This document shows, piece by piece, positions 21,365-31,353 of a DNA stretch of 64,000 nucleotides. A program made the translations under genes and the position numbers. Source of the stretch: Stomoxys calcitrans. Lineage: Eukaryota > Arthropoda > Insecta > Diptera > Muscidae. The stretch lies in assembly GCF_963082655.1 (NCBI RefSeq), contig NC_081553.1, positions 184,539,695 to 184,603,694 of the forward strand, written 5' to 3'. The notes beneath the pieces were generated by a model that searched no databases, was not told the DNA's origin, and was given only the letters and a program-made list of their open reading frames with translations. Within the stretch, counting starts at the first letter, position 1. Each line of letters opens with the position of its first letter.

Positions 21365-22637
21365 AAGAGTGATTTGTTAAGAGCTTGATAACTTTTTTTT
21401 TAAAAAAAACGCATAAAATTTGCAAAATCTCATCGGTTCTTTATTTGAAACGTTAGATTGGTCCATGACATTTACTTTTTGAAGATAATTTCATTTAAAT
21501 GTTGACCGCGGCTGCGTCTTAGGTGGTCCATTCGGAAAGTCCAATTTTGGGCAACTTTTTCGAGCATTTCGGCCGGAATAGCCCGAATTTCTTCGGAAAT
21601 GTTGTCTTCCAAAGCTGGAATAGTTGCTGGCTTATTTCTGTAGACTTTAGACTTGACGTAGCCCCACAAAAAATAGTCTAAAGGCGTCAAATCGCATGAT
21701 CTTGGTGGCCAACTTACCGGTCCATTTCTTGAGATGAATTGTTCTCCGAAGTTTTCCCTCAAAATGGCCATAGAATCGCGAGCTGTGTGGCATGTAGCGC
21801 CATCTTGTTGAAACCACATGTCAACCAAGTTCAGTTCTTCCATTTTTGGCAACAAAAAGTTTGTTAGCATCGAACGATAGCGATCGCCATTCACCGTAAC
21901 GTTGCGTCCAACAGCATCTTTGAAACACACCAAACAGTGCATTTTTCGGGATGCATGGGCAGTTCTTGAACGGCTTCTGGTTGCTCTTCACTCCAAATGC
22001 GGCAATTTTGCTTATTTACGTAGCCATTCAACCAGAAATGAGCCTCATCGCTGAACAAAATTTGTCGATAAAAAAAGCGGATTTTCTGCCAACTTTTCTA
22101 GGGCCCATTCACTGAAAATTCGACGTTGTGGCAGATCGTTCGGCTTCAGTTCTTGCACGAGCTGTATTTTATACGGTTTTACACCAAGATCTTTGCGTAA
22201 AATCTTCCATGTGGTCGAATAACACAAACCCAATTGCTGCGAACGGCGACGAATCGACATTTCACGGTCTTCAGCAACACTCTCAGAAACAGACGCAATA
22301 TTCTCTTCTGTACGCACTGTACGCATTCGTGTGGTTGGTTTAATGTCCAATAAAGTAAACTGAGTGCGAAACTTGGTCACAATCGCATTAATTGTTTGCT
22401 CACTTGGTCGATTATGTAGACCATAAATCGGACGTAAAGCGCGAAACACATTTCGAACCGAACACTGATTTTGGTAATAAAATTCAATGATTTGCAAGCG
22501 TTGCTCGTTAGTAAGTCTATTCATGATGAAATGTCAAAGCATACTGAGCATCTTTCTCTTTGACACCATGTCTGAAATCCCACGTGATCTGTCAAATACT
22601 AATGCATGAAAATCCTAACCTCAAAAAAATCACCCTT
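21365..22637 (-). mobile_element. rosa-type (DD41D) mariner transposon
   Basis: A 1,273-bp element flanked by TA. The right end is GGTTAGGATTTTCATGCATT...AAGGGTGATTTTTTTGAGG read inward on the minus strand. The left end keeps only the outer AAGAGTGATTT. It contains one transposase gene on the minus strand, broken twice. A shuffled relative lies at 43,976-44,778. Confidence 0.85.
21472..22524 (-). pseudogene. rosa-type mariner transposase (broken)
   Basis: A transposase cuts and reinserts its own element at TA sites. The N-terminal half (22,524-22,045) holds two helix-turn-helix regions (MNRLTNEQRLQIIEFYYQNQ; SQQLGLCYSTTWKILRKDLG). An extra T in a 7-T run near 22,070 shifts the frame just before the first catalytic Asp (LFSDEAHF). 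A 34-bp deletion near 21,915, judged against the copy at 44,190-44,230, shifts it again. The C-terminal part (21,942-21,472) has WFQQDG (second Asp) and LTPLDYFLWG (third Asp). Counting gives 41 residues between the last two Asp, the rosa signature. All three Asp codons remain. Confidence 0.85.
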
Positions 22638-22975
22638 TACAACATTCCATACCAAAATGACATAATTAACTTATCCCCGTCCTTCAGTGGTGGATAAAAA
22701 AAATCGATTGGTGCTGGTTTGCTTGTTTGTATGTCTGGTGTAGATCCAAAACTGACTAAACCGATTTTCTGAAAATGATATGGGAAGTTTCTCAATTCTG
22801 AGAAGTGGGAAGAGGATCCATTCTTGAAACCCCCACAGTTGAGTATATAGATCGACTATGTGGGGCTAAAATGGAATCAGTTTAACAGTAGAGTACGACA
22901 CACATTAACATTTTTATTCAAGAAACTTAAGAGCAACAAAACCGACCAAATGGATTTTTATTATAAATGGATATA

Positions 22976-23216
22976 TATTGGGTTGCCCAAAAACTAATTG
23001 CGGATTTTTTAAAAGAAAGTAAATGCATTTTTAATAAAACTTAGAATGAACTTTAATCAAATATACTTTTTTAACACTTTTTTTCTAAAGCAAGCTAAAA
23101 GTTACAGCTGATAAATGACAGAAGAAAGAATGCAATTACAGAGTCACAAGCTGTGAAAAAATTTGTCAACGCCGACTATATGAAAAATCCGCAATTACTT
23201 TTTGGGCAACCCAATA
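22976..23216 (+). mobile_element. Mariner-type MITE, copy 2
   Basis: A 237-bp element between TA sites, near-identical to copy 1 at 9,768: TTGGGTTGCCCAAAAACTAA at one end and TTACTTTTTGGGCAACCCAA at the other. It has no coding sequence. Confidence 0.9.
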
Positions 23217-24225
23217 TATTCGTGATCGTTGTGAAACTCTAAGCCGATCTAGCCATGGTTGCCGCCTGTCTGTTGTAATCATGCTACTGTCTTTACAAAT
23301 AGAGTTGCATTCCGTTGTCATACACCAAGCTGGATATGGGAAATTTTCCCTAACTGCAATTTCAACCCTGAATAACCTAACTGAATTGAAACTCATAGGC
23401 CAAAAATACTCACCATTGGTTCTGCGATTTTATGTAGATCTGAACTAAAGAACAGCAAAGAGACTTATCTTAGCTGTGTGTCACTGTGGCTCATGAGTAA
23501 TCAAATCCCAATTAAATGGATCTAGACGAACTACATCTTCTGAACTGACAATGAAAACAACTGATGCCGATAATTATCTCCACTCACTGAACATAAATTC
23601 TAAATTCTATTTTTTTTTTTCTTTTAGTCGTGAAATAGACCACATGACTGGAATAGCCTCCTTAATTCAACCTTCTCAAATGCAACGATTGTAAATACAA
23701 ACAATCAAAATATTTACTTTATAGTCAGAGTATGTTCTTTTTATAAAATTTTGATCAAGGTATGCCACTTTGCAACCATCCTACTTGTGATGCAATAACA
23801 ATTTACAAATTAATCATTCGCTAGAACAAGAGAACATGGGTAAGAGGGATGCCGTCCAACTATGTCTGACCTTAAACAAACTACATCTACTATTTATCCA
23901 ATGCTGTGCGGTGCTGTGCAAATATTTGATTTTCGATTTTAGTCTTTGAATTCGACACATTACAGGAGAAGTAGTAGTTTGAGCAATAACTGATACCAGT
24001 CTGAGCAGCAACACTTGTTGATAGATAAACTCAGAATTTTATTGAGTGGAATTACAGAAAAGACGGACATCAATGTTGCCCATGAAAGCAAAATTAGTGG
24101 CAATTTAATTACGCGTAAATGACGACAAGGTGGTTAAAGCTGCGGCAAATATAGTTGCACTTCAATCGTTTGTTTGTTTTCTTTTAAAATAAGCCGCACA
24201 GTGGATAGAAATGAGGATAGAAAAA
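23217..24225. other. No gene recognised
   Basis: Mostly unique AT-rich DNA with a T run at ~23,610. Short words near 23,215-23,290 (TCGTGATCGTTGTGAAACTC, CTAGCCATGG) recall an F1/F2 core, suggesting an old Helitron-like remnant into which the MITE inserted. No supported coding region. Confidence 0.4.
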
Positions 24226-25985
24226 ACCAAACAAGTAACAGCGTGCTAAAATTCGGCCGGGAACCCACCACCATGGATTCTGCTAAAAATTTAAACAAAA
24301 TAAATCTAGTTGAAGGGCAAATTTGTATTCTACATACCAAAACTTCTGTAAAACCAGCAAAAATCAAAGCTTCTAGGAACCGAACAAGGATAATCGAGAG
24401 ATCGGTTTATATGGGAGCTACATCAGGTTATAGACTGATTTGGACCGTATTTGGCACAGTTGTCGGAAGTCGTAACAGAACACTGCACGCCAAATTTCAG
24501 CCAAGGCGGACAAACATTTCGGCTTCATCGGCTAAAGCGGATAAAAATTGCGGCTTGTAAAAGCTCAAGAAGTCAATTAGGGAGATCGGTTTATATGGGA
24601 GCTATAACAGGTTCTTGGCCGATTTGGACCGTATTCGGCACAGTTATTGAAAGAAAGAAAGAAAGAACACTTCGTGCAAAATTTCAGCCAAATTGGACAA
24701 AAATTGCGGCTGTAAGGGCTCAAGAAGGCAATTGGGGAGATCAGTTTATATGGGGGCTATAGCAGGTTATAGAGCGATTTGAACCGTACTCGGCACAGTT
24801 GTTCAAAGTCATAGCAGAACACTACATGCAAAATTTCAGCCAAATTGGATAAAAATTGTGGCTTGTAAGGGCTCAAGAAGGCAATTGGGGAGATCGGTTT
24901 ATATGGGGGCTATAACAGGATATAGACCGATTTGTACCATACTTGGCACAGTTGTTGAAAGTCATAGCAGAACAATACATGCAAAATTTCAGCCAAATTG
25001 GACAAAAATTGCGGCTGTAAGGGCTCAAGAAGTCAAATCGGGAGATCGGTTTATATGGGGGCTATAACAGGATATAGACCGATTTGGACCATACTTGACA
25101 CAGTTGTTGAAAGTCATAACAGAACCCCAAGTGCAAAATTTCAGCCAAATTGGACAAAAATTGCGGCTGTAAGGGCTCAAGAAGTCAAATCGGGAGATCG
25201 GTTTATATGGGGGCTATAACAGGATATAGACCGATTTGGACCATACTTGGCACAGTTATTGAAAGTCATAACAGAACACTTTGTGCAAAATTTCAGCCAA
25301 ATTGGACAAAAATTGCGGCTGTAAGGGCTCAAGAAGTCAAATCGGGAGATCGGTTTATATGGGGGCTATAGCAGTTTATAGAGCGATTTGAACCGTACTC
25401 GGCACAGTTATTGAAAGTCATAACAGAACACTTTGTGCAAAATTTCAGCCAAATTGGACAAAAATTGCGGCTGTAAGGGCTCAAGAAGTCAAATCGGGAG
25501 ATCGGTTTATATGGGGGCTATAGCAGTTTATAGAGCGATTTGAACCGTACTCGGCACAGTTATTGAAAGTCATAACAGAACACTTTGTGCAAAATTTCAG
25601 CCAAATTGGACAAAAATTGCGGCTGTAAGGGCTCAAGAAGTCAAATCGGGAGATCGGTTTATATGGGGGCTATAGCAGTTTATAGAGCGATTTGAACCGT
25701 ACTCGGCACAGTTATTGAAAGTCATAACAGAACACTTTGTGCAAAATTTCAGCCAAATTGGACAAAAATTGCGGCTGTAAGGGCTCAAGAAGTCAAATCG
25801 GGAGATCGGTTTATATGGGGGCTATAACAGGATATAGACCGATTTGGACCATACTTGGCACAGTTGTTGGAAGTCATAACAGAACCCCAAGTGCAAAATT
25901 TCAGCCAAATCGGACGAAAAAACGGCTTCCAGGGGCTCCAGGTGCTATATCTAAATTTCAACCGATATGGCCCATTTGACATGGC
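24226..25985 (-). mobile_element. F1b Helitron-like element with homogenised 152-bp array
   Basis: Starts with AACAAGTAACAGCGTGC, AATTCGGCCGGGAACCCACC and ACCATGGATTCTGC, the F1b end in reverse. Then come ~11 units of exactly or nearly 152 bp. From about 24,860 the units are almost identical, each containing GGGAGATCGGTTTATATGGG, CAAAATTTCAGCCAAATTGG and AAAAATTGCGGCTGTAAGGG. The (GTCY)n end is missing. All open frames here are the same repeat read in different phases. Confidence 0.75.
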
Positions 25986-26399
25986 TAAATCGACTCAGAA
26001 CGTTTTTTAAGGAAACTTTTCCGTTAGTGGTAGATTGTTTACTTCATATTAAAGACGTTTTATCATCAATGAAAGTATAGTATGTCCTTAATTTTGCATC
26101 TTATTATTAAGGCAAAAAATAATTAAATGAGGATGAAAATATTGTCTGACACGTCCTTTCATTTGAGTGCAATATATTACCGGTCATCCTACATAACAGT
26201 CATTGTTTATATTCGGAGGTGAGAGTCGGTCAACCTGACGCTAAGATCCTCATGTCCTGCTGAACGGCAGGACGTGACCCAGATACTTGGATCCTTATAT
26301 CAACATTAGATTCGAACTCTACTGTCATAGACCTTTCTTTTAATTCACGTATAATCACGATCGAACTACATATCCTATTAAAGGGTATTTAATGGGTAG
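25986..26399. other. No gene recognised
   Basis: Contains a perfect 7-bp stem (GTCCTGC TGAACG GCAGGAC, 26,254-26,273) of unknown meaning. Otherwise unremarkable. Confidence 0.4.
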
Positions 26400-27440
26400 G
26401 CCAGTCCCTGACTATGTTCAAAATTTGTATACCAGATTTGTAGTCAACTCCCAAGGAATTTTCATTTGATACCCATTTTGTGATGTTAGACATTCATGCC
26501 AGTTTTGGGGGTTTTTAAGGTTGGGGAGACCCCGTAGACACTTTGGACCAAATTCTTATGATAGATATGTACTGAACTTCCAAAATACCTTTCATTTGAT
26601 ACCCATATTGTTCCAATCGGCAAATATGTCCTGTTGGTGGTTTTTGGGGGGTGGGGAGGCCCCTCAGACACCAGAGAATAAATTTTTATGCCAGCTTTGT
26701 ACTCTACTTTTAAATACCTTTCATTTGATATCCATATCGTCACAATTGGTAAATATGCCCTGCTGTGGATTTTGGGGGTGGGGAGGCGCCTCAGACACGA
26801 AGAAATGCATTTTTATATCAGTTTTTTACTTTACTTCACTTTTAATTACCTATTGTCCCAATTGGTTAAAATATGATCTGCAGGGGAGAGGGGTTTTGGG
26901 GGTGTGGGGACCCCCTCAAAAACCAAGAAATAAATTTGTATGTCAGATTTGTATTCTACTTCTAAATTCCTTTCATTTGATACCCATATTCTCCAAAGCG
27001 CTGCAAGTGTCCTTTTGGGGGCGGGGGCTTTTGGAAGTGAGGGACACCCCGGAATACTAAGGCTGACATTTGTATGCCAAGTTCGTACTCTACTCTTAAA
27101 AACCTTTCATTTGATACCCATATTGTCCCAATCGGTAAACGTGTCCGTTCGGGTGGGTTTTGGGATGGGGCGTCCCCCCAGGTTAATTGATCCCAACATT
27201 TTATATCAATTTCATGTTTTTGAGATACCGTTAGATGGCATACAAAATTTCGCTTAAATCGGTGCATCCATCTCCGAGATCTGGCTTTTTTGAAAATGGA
27301 GGTATGGGGGAGGGTACCCCCCGGATGCCCTACTTTCACCTGTGGCTCAAACTCTAACATCTGTAAAAATTTTATAAAAATCGGTTCAGCCGTTTTTCAG
27401 CCTATACGGAACAGACAAACAAACTAACAAACAAACAATG
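26400..27440 (+). repeat. Family F5 ~129-bp tandem array
   Basis: Five to six units, each with ACCTTTCATTTGATACCCAT, ATTGTCCCAATCGGTAAA and a G-rich stretch (TTTTGGGGGTGGGGAGGC). The right flank is ACAAAATTTCGCTTAAATCG, CGAGATCTGGC, AAAATCGGTTCAGCCGTTTT and then a CAAACAAACAAACAA tract. A second copy is at 49,640-50,335. I think it is another Helitron-like or satellite family; its class is not certain. Confidence 0.6.
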
Positions 27441-27459
27441 TTCAACATTTTTATTTTTA

Positions 27460-27780
27460 TATAACAGATCTCGATCTCCCGATTTCACTGAAATTAGGCA
27501 CAATGGCTTCTTCGACATTTGTACCGAGTATGATCAATTTTATATATTTGGGCTATATTTGGATATAGCTGTCATATGTACCTATCTGCCGATTTAAGTT
27601 CTTGGGACAATAAAAGCACGTTTATGACTCGATTTCGCTGAAATTTACCACAGTGGACTCCGTCAGGCTCCCCGACATTCGTGTTCAGAATGGTTCAGAT
27701 CGGTCTATATGTGTATATAGCTGTCATAAACATATACCGATCTCCCGATTTAAGTTCGTAAATCCATAAAAGGTGCATTT
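27460..27780 (+). mobile_element. F2 Helitron-like element, left part
   Basis: Two units with GATCTCCCGATTTAAGTTCG, GATTTCGCTGAAATTTACCA and ATATAGCTGTCATA. It breaks in the word AAAGGTGCATTTTT, where F1 is inserted, and resumes at 28,879. Confidence 0.65.
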
Positions 27781-28878
27781 TTATACCCACCGCCATAGGA
27801 CGGGGGTATACTAATATCGTCATTCTGTTTGTAACTCCTCGATATATTCGTCTCAGACCCCATAAAAAATATATATTCATGATCGTCATGACATTTTAAC
27901 TCGATCTAGCCATTTCCGTCGGTCCGTTCGTCCATCGGTTTGTCTGTCGAAAGCACGCTAACATTCGAAGGAGTTAAACAAGTCGCTTGAAAATTTGCAT
28001 CAAAACTTCTTATAAGAGTAGGTCGGTTGGGATTGTAAATGGGCCATAGCGGTCCACGTTTTGATATAGCTGCCATATAAACCAATCTCGGGTCTGGACT
28101 TCTTGAGCTAAGTACGGTACAAATCGGCCTATAAACTGATATAGCTGCCATTTAAACCGATCTTGAATCTTGACTTCTTGAGCCTCTAGAGGACGCAGTT
28201 CCTATACGATTTGGCAGAAATTTTGCATGAGGTGTTTTGTTATGACTTCCAACAACTGTGTCAAGTATGGTGGAAATCGGCCCATAACCTGATATAGCTG
28301 TCATATAAACCGATCAGGTGTCTTGACTTCTTGAGCCACTAGAGGACGTAATTCTTATCCCATTTGGCTGAAATTTTGCACAATGTGTTTCGTCATGACT
28401 TCCAACAACTGTGCCAGGTATGGGTGAAATCGGCCCATAATCTGATAGAGCTGCCATATAAACCGATCTTGAATCTTGACTTCTTGAGCCACTAGAGGAC
28501 GAAATTCTTATCCGATTTCGCTGAAATTTTGCATGAGGTGTTTTGTTATGACTTCCAAATCGGCCCATAATCTGATATAGCTGTCATATAAACCGATCTG
28601 GGGTATTGACTGCTTGAGCCTTTAGGGCGCGCCGAATTCCCTATTTTACTTTTTGAGCCCCTCAAGGGCGCAATTCTTATTCTAGTTGGCTGAAATTTTG
28701 CACAATGACTTTTACTATGGTCTCCAACATTCATTCCCTTATGCTTGATATAGCTCCAATAGCATTTCTTTTCTTTTATTGTTTCCTTTCCTTTGTTTGC
28801 CTGAAAAGAGACACCGGGAAAATAACTCGGAGGGTATATAAGATTCGACCCGGCCGAACGTAGCACGCTTTTACTTGT
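27781..28878 (+). mobile_element. F1 Helitron-like element, complete
   Basis: Left end ATACCCACCGCCATAGGACG, then GTTTGTAACTCCTCGATATA, a TATATATTC block, the core ATGATCGTCATGACATTTTA and a short CCGTCGGTCCGTTCGTCC block. Units near 152 bp follow (CTGCCATATAAACCGATCTT, TTGACTTCTTGAGCCTCTAG). The right end is GGTATATAAGATTCGACCCG, then GCCGAACGTAGCACGC and TTTTACTTGTT. Both ends are present, so this serves as a reference copy for F1. Confidence 0.75.
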
Positions 28879-28923
28879 TATTCGATTAATGTGGTACAAA
28901 AAGTTGTGTTAGACCTTTACGTA
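28879..28923 (+). mobile_element. F2 fragment between F1 and SINE insertions
   Basis: Short stretch AAAAAGTTGTGTTAGACCTT that fits the F2 unit (AGTTGTGTTAGGCCCTTCGA). It ends with ACCTTTACGTA, one copy of the SINE target duplication. Confidence 0.6.
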
Positions 28924-29699
28924 CTAATTTCGCATGAACATTCCACTAAGGAACAGGGGGTACTTCTCTCATATCAATGAGTGCAGTCCGATTATAGTTT
29001 AAGCTCAATGATAAGGGGCCTCCTTTTTATGCCGAGCCCGAACGGCTTGCCGCATAGCGACAAGTCCTAGTGGTGTTTAATGCAGGCACCTGCCGCGTTG
29101 GCCTAATCCTGCAGGGCTCTTAACGCCGGGTGAATATAATGCGTCCACCAACGCCCCCACACATAGCCTAAGCTATGCATGGGTACCAATACGAGTTCAC
29201 GTTGTCTGGGCGTGTTCTCCCCCTTGGTTAGGGGCGGAGCACTATCTAAAACTCCTTCCGATCTATGGGTCACGGCACCCGGTTGCAATGCAACTCCACA
29301 TCGAGCTTGCGCTCTACCCGCGATTTGGGTCCAAACCACAGCCATCACGTTACTCACCACTGGGGCCTCACCATAGTCGGGCTGGAATCGAAATTCCAGG
29401 GGCCCCCGACTCCAGTGGTACCAGATTAAGGATTCCGGTTAGACCTCGTAGCCGAAGCTACTACCAGTTGAACCCCAAACGGTTCCGGACTGGTCACCTG
29501 AAAGGAAAACGGCCAAAGCCATTTCCCCATGCCGCATAGCGACAACACTAGGTAGAGAAGTTTTAACAAGGAGGCATACCTTACAAATAGCCAGGGGATA
29601 ACCACCGCTGACAATTTGTTGATGTTCACGCCGGGATTTGAACCCAGGCGTTTGGCGTCATAGCCGGACATGCTAACCCCTGCGCCTTGGTGGTCTCCA
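28924..29699 (-). mobile_element. SINE split by a GC-rich insert
   Basis: The 3' part of the SINE (ATGAACATTCCACTAAGGAA, GATAAGGGGCCTCC) ends at 29,063. The tRNA part (GGGATTTGAACCCAGGCG, CATGCTAACCCCTGCGCC) resumes at 29,530. The SINE has an 11-bp target duplication ACCTTTACGTA (28,913-28,923 and 29,700-29,710). Confidence 0.8.
29064..29529. mobile_element. Unrecognised 466-bp GC-rich insertion in the SINE
   Basis: Flanked by a perfect 16-bp direct repeat TGCCGCATAGCGACAA (29,048-29,063 and 29,530-29,545), so it arrived by transposition. Base composition is far more GC-rich than its surroundings (for example GGGCGTGTTCTCCCCCTTGG, AATTCCAGGGGCCCCCGACT). There is no poly-A or simple tail at either end and no open frame with a known motif. 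It could be a second SINE or the end of a retrotransposon. I do not recognise it. Confidence 0.65.
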
Positions 29700-29710
29700 A
29701 CCTTTACGTA

Positions 29711-29835
29711 GCCTTCTTAAATATGGTGGAAATCGGACTATATTAAAATATATCAGCTATGAGTAAATATATCCGAGGTGGTGGGTATCCAAAGTTCCAC
29801 CCGGCCGATCATAATGCCTTTTTACTTGTTTTGAG
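29711..29835 (+). mobile_element. F2 Helitron-like element, right end
   Basis: ATATATCCGAGGTGGTGGGT, CACCCGGCCGATCATAATGC, CTTTTTACTTGTT: the F2 terminus. It closes the element begun at 27,460. Confidence 0.65.
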
Positions 29836-31069
29836 GGTCCTTTGACATGTTTCTTCAATTAAGTTAGCTTTGGAAGACTTTTAATCCAAGCGTGGACTAG
29901 TGGATTGCATTGCTTCGTTCGAAGTTTCCAGTAGATAAGTTCATATGGATCTACACCCCACTTATGTGGCACTACTTATTCTCCTTTCTACCCACTGTAA
30001 TTTCATCAAAATGATTTGTATCGAACTTGTTCATTTTCAACCATCTCATTTCGGGGGAAGGCCAGATGAAGGAGAGGGCTACCGGATTTTTGCCACTGCC
30101 AAGGGGGAGATCAGGCAAACAGATGCTGGTTTCTTGCCTCAAATAGTTTTGGTGGTTAGAAACAAAAACTACCAAGTCAACTATCAACAACAATCAGCCT
30201 GCAATGGTGCGAACTAAGCTGAAAACATCGCACACCAAATCGCATAGAGATTCATGCAAGGCAGACTCACCATAGCCAGCATTTTGTTATGTGGCATAGT
30301 TACGACTCCCAATCAGTGGCCAAGAGGCAAAGGCAGGGACACAGTCTAACCAAAACAACAACAACAACAACTTGACAATATGTATTTGTTGAAATGTAAT
30401 GAAGTCTAAATAATTACAAGGAAAACCACTGCAGAAGTGCAACAGCAGCTAAAGCTTGACTATGTTGTTTAGCTTTTCAACACAAAAAAAAAACCCCTCA
30501 AAGACAAGGTCAATGTGTACTACATATGGAAGGCGCAGGCGCGCTTAGTTTGCCCAATGAATACCACAGCCTGTTACCACTTTGAGCCATCGTTTGTTTG
30601 GACTTGAATACGATTTTGATTATAACAACAAAAATTTGGCTGTTTTAAGACATTTCTGATGCCTTAGTCGAGAGAGAAGTTGAGATTTTTTGCTGGGGTT
30701 TTCTTTAAAACTTTTTGGCTAAATAAATTTGTATTGGCATTCATTGGCCGATCGAATGTTCAAAGACTAGGTAGAGGTAGAATTTTTGTAATAGAAACCT
30801 TGAGCTCATGTCTGATTAGTCTATGCTTTTACAGTTGTTTTCATTGTAATTTTTGTACGATTGCAACATAGGCAGGTTTCAGGTGGACAGACTTGTTTTA
30901 AATAACACCAAAATGACTTGAGCGAAAATTTTGGCAACGAATTTTTCCTCCTTCATGCTGTACTTAGAGATTATGGTAACTAAACGAGCTTTGTACAAAA
31001 ATAACAAGTAAACAGCAATGAGTTTAGTTGACCGAAATGAAATGTCTTAGCAGACATTGTTCTCCATAG
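29836..31069. other. No gene recognised
   Basis: Contains an ACAACAACAACAACAAC run near 30,357 and an A run near 30,485. The 90-codon frame at 29,945 has no recognised motif and no supporting signals. This is one of the least repetitive stretches of the window, so a small or non-coding host feature cannot be excluded. Confidence 0.4.
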
Positions 31070-31191
31070 CCTAAATGGCACACGATTCAGAGAGGCCGCC
31101 TTCAAGCCCTAAGTTGCTGGTTGAAGTAGTTTCTGCAGAGAAACAGAGCCTCATTGTTGGAAGTGATGCCTATGCACATCACCAGTTATGG
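31070..31191 (+). pseudogene. Family B EEP fragment (left of 4-kb insertion)
   Basis: CAGAGCCTCATTGTTGGAAG and TGATGCCTATGCACATCACC read SLIVGSDAYAHHQLW, matching KSLIVGSDANAHKQVWGSS at 62,740-62,800. It is split by the 4-kb retrotransposon and continues briefly at 35,226-35,243 (TGCTGCTTATC). Confidence 0.75.
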
Positions 31192-31353
31192 TAGTAGTAG
31201 TAGTAGTATCTTTATTCATTTCATTTTAAAAAATAAATCGTACTTCGAATATTAGATTATGAAATAAGATATACGGCTTTGACTTAGTGTCGTCAGCCGG
31301 TAAATTTAATACAAACATTTGAGATTTGGTAAAGAGAACATTATGTTTAAATT

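Noticed and set aside
24174..25979. Series of similar 70-130-codon frames
   Set aside because: They are one 152-bp unit read in shifted phases (152 is not a multiple of three), with no conserved domain.
26254..26273. Perfect 7-bp hairpin as a terminator or RNA element
   Set aside because: A single small stem with no context; expected by chance in 64 kb.
29945..30217. 90-codon open frame
   Set aside because: No recognised motif, no supporting signals, and a similar-length frame lies antisense. Left as unassigned DNA.
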